NCBI GenBank assembly: GCA_002317325.1
Contig: DCJB01000129.1
Coordinates: 1,645-13,325, forward strand
Direction of reading: 5' to 3'
Length of the DNA stretch: 11,681 nucleotides
Source of the DNA: Bacteroidales bacterium UBA1711
GTDB taxonomy: Bacteria; Bacteroidota; Bacteroidia; Bacteroidales; P3
The notes under the pieces are model-generated. The model did no database searches and was not told the origin of the DNA. It saw nothing but the letters and a program-made list of their open reading frames with translations. The position numbers and the translations under genes are program-made. Below are positions 1 to 5,694 of this stretch, piece after piece; positions within the stretch are counted from its first letter, which is position 1; each line of letters begins with the position of its first letter.

Positions 1-1217
1 TATTCGAATTCAGTGCTGGTTGTTGGGTTGCATTGTGGGTTAATAACCATTCGTTCAAAATTAAAGAAGGAAGTTCTTTAGCATTATCAGTAGTAGCATA
101 TCTTTGCGTCCTTGCGCTTTTGTTCTTCAATAGCGAACTGATACCTGCTAGCGTCAAGTTACTGCTTACAGTGTTCTTGACCTGTTTGTTGCTTGTTTCT
201 TTGCCAAATGTCAATTCAAAGGTAGATGTCATACTTTCAAACAGATGGGTTGCATTGGTAGGCAAATGCAGTTTCAGTATTTATATTTGGCATCAGATAG
301 TCTTTGCTTTCTGTAGGTATTCTTTTACAAGCGACTTTACCGCAGGCATATTTACTCTGTTGCTGTTGATAACAGCTGTTTTGTCAGTGTTGAGCTATAT
401 ATTTATTGAGCAAAGAGTATCTACAGCCATTAGTGAACCAAAAGGGAAGAGACGTGTGGTTATTGAATCTGTTTGTGGAGTTGCATTATGTGTAGGTGTT
501 TCGATGTGGTTGTATATGAACTCAGGAGTAATACGTGACGTTCCCGAATTGGATACATACAAAGAGACAGTGTTCAGAGGAATGCATATAGCGTACAATG
601 AGCGTGCAGGCAGATTTGACAAAGATTTCGAATCATCTGATAAATTGCATTGGGTAGTTGTTGGTGATAGTTATGGAAGAGACTGGACTAATGTTCTAAA
701 TGAATCGGGAATAAGTGATGATGTCGAAATTTCTTATTGTTACAGAAACAAACAGGAACAACAAATTGACAGGCTCAAGAATGCAGATTTGATTTTCTGT
801 GCAATGAGTATTATTCCAGAGGTTGAAATCATCCAAAAATTTATCCGTCTATTGAACTATAATAATATAAACATTGACAAACTTCGTATCATTGGCAGCA
901 AAAGATATGGGATATGCAATGGGCAGGTATATGCTCGTCATAATAGACCAGATTACTGGGATGCAACAGTAGAAATTGGAGAAGAATATTTCACCAAAAA
1001 CGAAGAATTCAAATTAAAATGGGGAGAGCAATACATAGATATGGTTACACCAGTTTATGCGGGTGGACATAGCGTTCGAGTATTCTCAGATGACCATAAA
1101 TACATCAGCCAAGATACCGAACATTTCGCGGAAGGTGGTGCTAAATATTATGCAAGATTGCTGAAACCAGTAATAATGAAACAAATTGAGTGGTGTAAAC
1201 AACAACATATTGAATGA
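1..1217 (+). CDS. Acyltransferase 3 (OafA/YrhL-like) with C-terminal SGNH domain, 5'-partial
   Basis: This is a membrane O-acyltransferase of the kind that adds acetyl or other acyl groups to surface polysaccharide. The frame is open from base 3, so the true start lies outside the window. Visible parts are the last transmembrane helices of the acyltransferase-3 domain, with the family-like segments FEFSAG (bases 3-20) and SIYIWHQ. A final helix ends near base 530, and an extracytoplasmic SGNH hydrolase-like domain follows. In that domain GDSYGRDW (bases 663-686) holds the nucleophile Ser, and DTEH near the C terminus supplies the Asp and His of the catalytic triad. The SGNH half therefore looks intact. 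The DNA is AT-rich compared with everything after base 1559, as expected for an exchanged polysaccharide locus. The stop codon overlaps the next start (ATGA, 1214-1217), which implies one operon. The target sugar cannot be read from the sequence. Confidence 0.85.
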   Translation, partial: FEFSAGCWVALWVNNHSFKIKEGSSLALSVVAYLCVLALLFFNSELIPASVKLLLTVFLTCLLLVSLPNVNSKVDVILSNRWVALVGKCSFSIYIWHQIVFAFCRYSFTSDFTAGIFTLLLLITAVLSVLSYIFIEQRVSTAISEPKGKRRVVIESVCGVALCVGVSMWLYMNSGVIRDVPELDTYKETVFRGMHIAYNERAGRFDKDFESSDKLHWVVVGDSYGRDWTNVLNESGISDDVEISYCYRNKQEQQIDRLKNADLIFCAMSIIPEVEIIQKFIRLLNYNNINIDKLRIIGSKRYGICNGQVYARHNRPDYWDATVEIGEEYFTKNEEFKLKWGEQYIDMVTPVYAGGHSVRVFSDDHKYISQDTEHFAEGGAKYYARLLKPVIMKQIEWCKQQHIE

Positions 1218-1489
1218 CTACAAAACAACATGTTTACATCAAGTGCATCAAACGCCCGATAGACTTCTTGGGAGCATTGATGGCAATAATCGTGACAAGT
1301 CCGATACTGCTTACTGCAAGTGTGCTATTGTTTTTTGCCAACCGACCGAGGGGGGGGGCAAGGGCAACGTGCCAAATTGTTCGGAAAAATCGCGATATGA
1401 ACAATTGGGGAGGGGTTATCAACAGCCATGGGGGCGGCTGCCCGACTTTTTTCACGAAATCAACAAATTTGATGCCGCAATATTTATAA
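1214..1489 (+). pseudogene. Truncated initiating sugar transferase (WcaJ/PF02397 type), N-terminal fragment
   Basis: The first ~44 codons (1214-1345) look like the start of a bacterial sugar transferase, the polyprenyl-phosphate hexose-1-phosphate transferase that begins lipid-linked polysaccharide assembly. The KRPIDF motif leads into a hydrophobic membrane segment with a TSP turn, then FFANR. In intact relatives this is followed by a basic Gln/Arg-Pro-Gly segment, a KFKTM-like motif and a catalytic domain of ~150 residues. None of that is present. After base 1345 the frame runs through a G9 tract into unrelated sequence and stops at 1487-1489. It starts inside the acyltransferase stop codon (ATGA), so it was once the next gene of that operon. 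I infer truncation by insertion of, or deletion next to, the IS remnant that follows. The catalytic part is missing, so it should be non-functional. The family call rests on a short segment. Confidence 0.65.
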
Positions 1490-1971
1490 CTATTTATCGT
1501 TCAACTTATAATATCGCACTTTCTTCCTCGTTATCCTGTCATAAAAACAAAGAATACTATGACAAGTTTATTCGAGACGATGCGCAAGCTGAAAGACCCG
1601 CGGGTCAGGGGCAGATGCTCGCACAGCCTGACCGACGTGGCGGTGCTGACGGTGCTGGCCGTCATCTGCGGGGCCGAGTCCTACGATTCGGTAGAGGAGT
1701 TCGGCAATGCGTTCTGCGACCAGCTGAAGGGGCGGCTCATCCTCGCCAACGGGATACCGTCCCACGACACAATCAACAAGGTGTTCCAGGCCATAGACTC
1801 CCGCCAGTTCGAGCGGCTCTTCTCCGAGTGGGCCTCGCAGCTCAGGCCCGAAGGCGGCAGGGAGAGGGTCATCGCAATCGACGGCAAGGCCGACTACATC
1901 CTGGCGCTCAAGGCCGGCTGGAACATCAACCACCTCTTCTCTCTTATCGCCATCTGATGTATTTGCCCTGG
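1360..1971 (+). mobile_element. Remnant of an ISAs1-family insertion sequence (approximate ends)
   Basis: The element is defined by the ISAs1-type transposase remnant at 1559-1957. The right boundary is proposed at TTTGCCCTG (1962-1970), just after the transposase stop, where an ISAs1 terminal repeat would be expected. Its reverse complement begins CAGGGCAAA and shares AGGGCAA with CAAGGGCAAC at 1359-1368, a possible left end. The shared core is only 7 bp and I see no flanking target duplication, so both ends are tentative. The AT-rich stretch 1470-1558 fits an IS leader upstream of the transposase. The left side abuts the truncated sugar transferase. The right side lies ~18 bp from the -33 box of the rplU promoter. 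Confidence 0.45.
1559..1957 (+). pseudogene. ISAs1-family transposase, internally deleted (132 codons)
   Basis: Intact ISAs1/H-repeat transposases have ~350-400 residues: an N-terminal DDE_Tnp_1-associated domain, then a DDE nuclease. Here the N-terminal domain is well kept (residues 1-~100, with KDPRVRGRCSH, LAVICGAESY, and IPSHDTINKVF). The first catalytic Asp is present in VIAIDGK. That is followed at once by ADYILALK, which in relatives lies after the second catalytic Asp. It is then joined to KAGWN, which resembles the extreme C terminus. The frame stays open across both joints, but the second Asp and the Glu of the triad are gone, so no active enzyme is expected. Both joints carry the same word CAAGGCCG (1885-1892 and 1909-1916). 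Codon use is GC-rich, unlike the polysaccharide genes before it and like the chromosome after it. Confidence 0.8.
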
Positions 1972-1988
1972 GAAAAAGAACAATTTTT

Positions 1989-2019
1989 TTTGCGGAATGG
2001 AAAATAATGCGTATCTTTG
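1989..2019 (+). promoter_or_regulatory. Bacteroidetes-type promoter of rplU-rpmA
   Basis: TTTG at 1989-1992 is followed, after exactly 19 nt, by TATCTTTG at 2012-2019. This matches the -33 (TTTG) and -7 (TAnnTTTG) consensus of the primary sigma factor in Bacteroides and relatives. Transcription would start near base 2025, giving a leader of ~60 nt before rplU. The IS remnant ends ~18 bp upstream, so the core promoter appears to have survived that event. Confidence 0.75.
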
Positions 2020-2061
2020 CATTCCATTTTGTGGGTATTATGTATCCTTAGAATGCAAAGA
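2014..2061. repeat. 11-bp perfect inverted repeat around the rplU transcription start
   Basis: TCTTTGCATTC (2014-2024) is perfectly complementary to GAATGCAAAGA (2051-2061), with 26 nt between the arms. The left arm overlaps the -7 element, and the predicted start site lies just after it. Most of the left arm is therefore not transcribed, so an RNA hairpin is unlikely; a DNA-level operator or chance are both possible. Confidence 0.5.
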
Positions 2062-2087
2062 ATCAACAATTAAAATAACAAAAGACA

Positions 2088-2396
2088 ATGTACGCAATCG
2101 TAGAAATCGCAGGAAAGCAATTCAAGGTCGCTAAAGATCAGAAGGTCTTCGTCAACCGTCTTCAAAACGAGGAGGGCAGCGAAGTCTCTTTTGACACCGT
2201 GATGCTCAGAGACAATGACGGCAATGTGGAGGTTGGACAGCCCTATATCGCCGGCGCAAACGTTAAGGCCACCGTCCTCCGCCACCTCAAGGGCGACAAG
2301 GTTTTGGTCTTCAAGAAAATCCGCCGCAAGGGTTTCCAGAAGATGAATGGCCATCGCGACTATCTGACCCAGATAAAGATTGACAGCATCAATTAA
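2088..2396 (+). CDS. rplU: 50S ribosomal protein L21
   Basis: L21 binds 23S rRNA in the large ribosomal subunit. The product has 102 residues, the usual size. It starts with MYAIVEIAGKQFKV and contains the IAGANVKATVLRH segment and the basic KIRRKGFQKMNGHRDYLTQIKI C-terminal region (split here as KIRRKGFQK and NGHRDYLTQIKI) that marks L21. The ATG at 2088 is preceded by an A-rich leader (AAAATAACAAAAGACA) rather than a Shine-Dalgarno site, as is normal in this phylum. It is the first gene of the rplU-rpmA operon, with 35 nt to rpmA. The promoter at 1989-2019 is strong. Confidence 0.98.
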   Translation: MYAIVEIAGKQFKVAKDQKVFVNRLQNEEGSEVSFDTVMLRDNDGNVEVGQPYIAGANVKATVLRHLKGDKVLVFKKIRRKGFQKMNGHRDYLTQIKIDSIN

Positions 2397-2431
2397 TCAA
2401 CGTAGTGTAAAACCTTTTAATACATTATATT

Positions 2432-2695
2432 ATGGCTCACAAAAAAGGTGTTGGCAGTTCCAGTAACGGTCGTGAATCCGAAAGCAAACGTTTGGGTGTG
2501 AAGATTTTTGGCGGTCAGCGCTGCATCGCTGGCAATATCATTGTCCGCCAGCGTGGCACCGTCCACAACCCCGGCCAGAATGTTGGCATGGGCAAGGACC
2601 ACACGCTCTTCGCCCTCTGTGATGGCACCGTCCAGTTCAAGAAGGGTCGTCGTGACCGTTCTTTCGTTTCGGTTGTTCCCGAGACGGCTGAATAG
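2432..2695 (+). CDS. rpmA: 50S ribosomal protein L27
   Basis: L27 lies near the peptidyl-transferase centre, with its flexible N-terminal tail reaching toward the tRNA CCA end. The 87-residue product starts MAHKKGVGSSSNGRES and carries the family core GNIIVRQRGT, then NVGMGKDHTLFAL. It begins directly at MAHKKG, so it lacks the cleaved N-terminal extension found in many Firmicutes L27 proteins. The upstream leader is AT-rich with no clear Shine-Dalgarno site. It is followed by the terminator at 2718-2744. In several Bacteroides genomes serS follows this pair, from memory; here a DAHP synthase gene follows instead. Confidence 0.98.
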   Translation: MAHKKGVGSSSNGRESESKRLGVKIFGGQRCIAGNIIVRQRGTVHNPGQNVGMGKDHTLFALCDGTVQFKKGRRDRSFVSVVPETAE

Positions 2696-2717
2696 TTTTC
2701 GTTCGATGAAAAGAATG

Positions 2718-2744
2718 ACGCACTCCGTCCGGGGTGCGTTTTTT
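2718..2744 (+). terminator. Rho-independent terminator after rpmA
   Basis: ACGCACTCC (2718-2726), loop GTCC, then GGGGTGCGT (2731-2739) form a 9-bp stem with one T-G wobble. It is followed by a run of six T (2739-2744, the first being the last base of the stem). It lies 22 nt after the rpmA stop and closes the ribosomal protein operon. Confidence 0.85.
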
Positions 2745-2842
2745 GTTTGGAGCCGCTCTTCCTTTGCGTTTTATTGCTGCCTCCAAGCCGCGGGGCGGCA
2801 AGACGGCAAGATGCAGGAGCTGAAGCGGCAAGAAGAGGCTGT

Positions 2843-3946
2843 ATGAACAGTATGCCTTTGTTTGAGTGGAACAAGTGTCGTCATGAGCCTTTGGTGGTGG
2901 CGGGGCCTTGCAGTGTGGAGAGTCGTGCCCAGCTGGTTGAGGTGACGGGTGCATTGTGCGCGCTGCCGCAGGTGCGGCTTATCCGCTGCGGCGTCTGGAA
3001 GCCCCGCAGCCGTCCCGGCGGCTTCGAGGGTTTGGGCGAGCAGGCGCTCCGCTGGATGGCGGAGACGAAGGCTTCGGCCGCCGACGACAAGCGTCCGCGT
3101 TATGCGTGCGAGGTGGCGACGCCGGAACATGTCGAGGCCGTCTTGCGTCACGGAATCGATGCCGTTTGGATCGGGGCCAGGACCACAGCCAATCCGTTTA
3201 TGGTGCAGGAACTGGCTGAGGCGTTGCGTGGCACGGGGATGTCGGTGATGGTGAAGAATGCCCCCAGCCCCGATGTGCGTTTGTGGATGGGCGCGATAGA
3301 GCGGTGCCTGAAGGCCGGCCTTGATGATGTGGCGGCCGTGCACCGCGGGTTCGACCTCTTCCATAACGCCAGTTTCCGCAATCTGCCGCTGTGGGAGGTG
3401 CCCATCGAACTGCGTCGGTCCATGCCCGGTCTGCCCATACTCTGCGACCCCAGCCATATTGCGGGCAGCCGAGAACCGCTGCCTTCGCTCTCGCAGATGG
3501 CTATGGACTTGGGGTTCGACGGACTGATGGTGGAAACCCACCCCCGTCCCGACGAAGCCCTCACCGATGCCGACCAGCAGCTGACTCCGGCCCAGCTGTC
3601 CGGCCTGATTTCCGGCCTGCTGCTCCGCCAAACCGATACCGAGAAGGCCGATCAGGAATTGCGCCTCCTCAGGCTGCAGATCGACCAGGCCGACCAGGAA
3701 CTGCTCCGTCTGCTGGCGGTGCGGTTGGACGTGGTCCAGCAGATTGCGGAGGTGAAGTCTCAGTCCAATTGGGCAGTCTTTCAGCCCAAGCGTTGGGAAG
3801 CTTTGCTGTCCAATCGGTTGGAGGCGGCAAGGGGGTTGGGTCTGTGCGACGATTTTGTGAAGGAACTGTTCGAGAAGATTCATGCGGAGAGCGTCCGAGT
3901 GCAGGAGGCGATGATGGAGGAGAAAAAAAACGCCGGGGCGCAATAA
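2843..3946 (+). CDS. Bifunctional 3-deoxy-7-phosphoheptulonate synthase / chorismate mutase
   Basis: The N-terminal domain condenses phosphoenolpyruvate with erythrose 4-phosphate, the first step of the shikimate pathway. The C-terminal domain converts chorismate to prephenate for Phe and Tyr. With the ATG at 2843 the protein has 367 residues. The frame extends upstream to a TTG at 2747, but that stretch is non-conserved and overlaps the terminator. Another ATG at 2852 is possible. The DAHPS/KDO8PS fold (about 15-245) shows VVAGPCSVES, KPRSRPGGF (53-61), IGARTTANP (110-118), VMVKN, HRGFD, CDPSHIAG (201-208) and VETH (230-233). The type II chorismate mutase part (about 272-355) has Arg277, Arg294 and Lys305 at spacings identical to Arg11, Arg28 and Lys39 of the E. 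coli domain, and a C-terminal SVRVQ. This fusion order is known in Bacteroidetes, where joining the mutase may allow feedback control. No clear promoter was seen upstream. Confidence 0.95.
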   Translation: MNSMPLFEWNKCRHEPLVVAGPCSVESRAQLVEVTGALCALPQVRLIRCGVWKPRSRPGGFEGLGEQALRWMAETKASAADDKRPRYACEVATPEHVEAVLRHGIDAVWIGARTTANPFMVQELAEALRGTGMSVMVKNAPSPDVRLWMGAIERCLKAGLDDVAAVHRGFDLFHNASFRNLPLWEVPIELRRSMPGLPILCDPSHIAGSREPLPSLSQMAMDLGFDGLMVETHPRPDEALTDADQQLTPAQLSGLISGLLLRQTDTEKADQELRLLRLQIDQADQELLRLLAVRLDVVQQIAEVKSQSNWAVFQPKRWEALLSNRLEAARGLGLCDDFVKELFEKIHAESVRVQEAMMEEKKNAGAQ

Positions 3947-3955
3947 GAAGCCCCG
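3934..3955. terminator. Possible weak terminator hairpin at the DAHPS/CM stop codon
   Basis: CGGGGC (3934-3939) pairs with GCCCCG (3950-3955) around a 10-nt loop that contains the TAA stop. Only three T follow on the + strand, while eight A precede the stem at 3923-3930. It may attenuate rather than stop transcription into the lipoprotein gene. Confidence 0.35.
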
Positions 3956-4069
3956 TTTGCCGTTCCAATACCGTCGTGAGGAGGCCGGATGTATTGGTCC
4001 TTGAGTGTCGGAGGCTGATTTTCTCCGTTTGGTTCATCCGTCAATTCACGATTCACATTTCGCAAGGGT

Positions 4070-4624
4070 ATGAAGATTGCTTATCTGAAATTGAAGAACT
4101 GGCTTCTGCTGTCCGCGTTGGGCGTGCTGGGGCTGTCGGCCTGCGGTGCTGCAAAGACAGCGGCTGAGGAGCCGGCTGCCGCCGACGACAACAAGGTGCA
4201 ACGCCCGAGACCGCGTGACGAGATTGCCGTGATGTACGGTGTGCCGACCATGAATTTCACCATCAAAGGCAAGGTGCTGGATGAGGCCGGCCAGCCCGTG
4301 AAGGGCGCCCAGGTGGTGCTGGTCAACCAGACCGTCGATATCGAACCCGACCGCATGGAGGAGGACAACCCCTACGTGATGGACTATCTCCGAGGGGCTT
4401 CCGACACCACCGATGCCACAGGCAGTTTCCAGGCCGCGGCGCGCGATGTGCCGGTGGACGTGCAGCGGGTGATAGTTCGTGATATAGACGGCGAAGCCAA
4501 CGGCAGTTTCGCCAACCAGATGTTCGAGGTCAAGTTTACGGAGGGCGATCAGACCCGTCCGGGCAAAGGCTGGGATAGGGGCGACCGGGTCAAGGAAATT
4601 ACCGTCCGGGTCGAAAAGAAGTGA
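4070..4624 (+). CDS. Putative lipoprotein of the radical SAM/lipoprotein system
   Basis: This is a predicted exported lipoprotein of 184 residues. A basic start (MKIAYLKLKNW) and a hydrophobic stretch lead to the lipobox LSAC, with the lipidated residue at Cys25. A low-complexity Ala/Glu/Asp linker follows (26-45). The next motif is MYGVPTM (~55-61), then a small Ig-like domain of the carboxypeptidase-regulatory type (FTIKGKVLDEAGQPVKGAQV, 63-82, continuing to ~125). The C-terminal half has DIDGEANG, and GKGWDRGD near the end. From memory these match the NCBI/TIGRFAM family of putative lipoproteins encoded beside a dedicated radical SAM enzyme in Bacteroidetes (TIGR04134 type). Cys25 is the only cysteine. 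The stop overlaps the radical SAM start (GTGA, 4621-4624), so translation is probably coupled. It is the likely substrate or partner of that enzyme; the actual role is unknown. The 123-nt upstream gap shows no consensus promoter. Confidence 0.85.
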   Translation: MKIAYLKLKNWLLLSALGVLGLSACGAAKTAAEEPAAADDNKVQRPRPRDEIAVMYGVPTMNFTIKGKVLDEAGQPVKGAQVVLVNQTVDIEPDRMEEDNPYVMDYLRGASDTTDATGSFQAAARDVPVDVQRVIVRDIDGEANGSFANQMFEVKFTEGDQTRPGKGWDRGDRVKEITVRVEKK

Positions 4625-5694
4625 TTCGAGACGAGCTCTGGCGCGCCTATCGCCATAACAATGCCCGGCTGCATCCGCTGCGGACCCTCTTTTGGGAATG
4701 TACGCTGCGGTGCAATATGCGGTGCCGCCACTGCGGAAGCGACTGCAAGACCAGCGCCGCCGTCCCCGATATGCCGGCGGAGGACTTTTTCAGGGTCATC
4801 GACGAAATAGCCCCTCACCTGAATCCGCATGAGGTCTTTGTGATTTTCACGGGGGGCGAGGCGCTGCTGCGTCCCGACTTGGAGGCTTGCGGGCTGGAAC
4901 TGTATCGCAGGGGCTTTCCGTGGGGACTGGTCTCCAACGGCTGCCTGTTGGACGAGTCTCGTTTGGAACGCCTCCGATGCAGCGGTATCCATTCTGTCAC
5001 CATCAGTCTGGACGGCTTGGAGTCTGCCCACGACTGGATGAGGCAGACGCCCCGGGGCTTCCAGAGAGCCACCCGGGCAATCGCCCTGCTGGCAAAGGCT
5101 CCCGACCTGCTGTGGGATGTGGTCACCTGCGTGAACCCCCGCAACTATGGCCAGTTGGAGGAGCTCGAACGGTACCTGCTCCAGTTGGGGGTCAGGCGTT
5201 GGCGCATCTTCTCCATCTTTCCGATGGGGCGGGCCTCCGGCGACCCCGATTTGCAGCTCTCCAACGAGCAGTTCGTAGGGGTGCTGGAGTTTGTCAGGCG
5301 GGTGCGGGCAAAGGGCCGCATTCATTGCAGCTACGCCTGTGAGGGCTATCTCGGACCCTATGAGGACGAGGTGCGTGACAGCCCCTACTACTGTCGGGCG
5401 GGTGTCGAAATCGCCTCCATCCTGTGCGACGGCAGCATTTCGGGCTGCACCAGCATCCGCACCAATATGCACCAAGGCAATATCTATCGGGACAGTTTCT
5501 GGGAGGTGTGGAACCGCCGTTTTGAGCCCTACAGAGACCGCCGGTGGACAAAGAAGGGGCAGTGCGCCGACTGCAAGGCCTGGCGATACTGCGAGGGCAA
5601 CGGCCTGCACCTCTATGACGACCGGGGCGACCTGCTCTCATGCAGCCTGAGGCGGGTGCTCGACGCTAAGGATGGTTCGCCTCTCGGGCGATGA
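4621..5694 (+). CDS. Radical SAM/SPASM protein of the radical SAM/lipoprotein system
   Basis: This is a 357-residue cytoplasmic iron-sulfur enzyme. The radical SAM motif CxxxCxxC is at Cys31, Cys35 and Cys38, inside TLRCNMRCRHCGSDC. The SAM-binding TGGE is at 77-80, followed by VSNG and TISLDG strands. The C terminus is a SPASM domain with Cys258, Cys269, Gly271-x4-Cys276, Cys315-x2-Cys318-x5-Cys324 and Cys341. Position 328, where the standard pattern CX2CX5CX3C has its last cysteine, is Gly (CEGNGLH). SPASM enzymes usually modify peptides or proteins, binding extra [4Fe-4S] clusters. From memory it fits the TIGR04133 family that accompanies the lipoprotein upstream. It starts with GTG at 4621, overlapping that gene's stop; no ATG lies closer to the motif. 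The 3' end overlaps aroK on the opposite strand by 29 bp. The reaction is unknown. Confidence 0.9.
   Translation: MIRDELWRAYRHNNARLHPLRTLFWECTLRCNMRCRHCGSDCKTSAAVPDMPAEDFFRVIDEIAPHLNPHEVFVIFTGGEALLRPDLEACGLELYRRGFPWGLVSNGCLLDESRLERLRCSGIHSVTISLDGLESAHDWMRQTPRGFQRATRAIALLAKAPDLLWDVVTCVNPRNYGQLEELERYLLQLGVRRWRIFSIFPMGRASGDPDLQLSNEQFVGVLEFVRRVRAKGRIHCSYACEGYLGPYEDEVRDSPYYCRAGVEIASILCDGSISGCTSIRTNMHQGNIYRDSFWEVWNRRFEPYRDRRWTKKGQCADCKAWRYCEGNGLHLYDDRGDLLSCSLRRVLDAKDGSPLGR

Noticed and set aside
1428..1455. GC-rich hairpin (GGGC-GGCT-GCCC) followed by six T, resembling a terminator
   Set aside because: The stem is only 4 bp without mismatches and three bases separate it from the T run. It lies inside the IS remnant and could be chance.
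1186..2007. Long + strand frame (273 codons) across the sugar transferase fragment and IS
   Set aside because: It runs out of frame with both recognisable genes, has no family motifs, and its Arg/Pro/Gly-rich second half is the transposase read in a shifted frame.
2780..2835. Three copies of CGGCAAGA upstream of the DAHP synthase/chorismate mutase gene
   Set aside because: Short, irregularly spaced, and in GC-rich DNA where such words recur. No evidence of an iteron or regulator site.
2747..2842. Upstream TTG start for the DAHP synthase/chorismate mutase
   Set aside because: The 32 extra residues match nothing in the family and would begin just after the rpmA terminator. ATG 2843 follows a purine-rich AGAAGAGG and places the GPCS motif at the normal distance.
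2771..3943. Long minus-strand frame (390 codons) opposite the DAHP synthase/chorismate mutase gene
   Set aside because: It is His/Arg/Gln-rich without motifs, as expected of the antisense of a GC-rich gene. The + strand protein has every catalytic motif of its family.
3947..4069. Searched for a promoter or riboswitch before the lipoprotein gene
   Set aside because: No TTTG/TAnnTTTG pair at correct spacing and no convincing conserved stem structure other than the weak hairpin at 3934-3955.
4549..5610. Long minus-strand frame (353 codons) opposite the lipoprotein and radical SAM genes
   Set aside because: Antisense of two well-supported genes; Ala/Val/Gly-rich composition with no recognisable domain.
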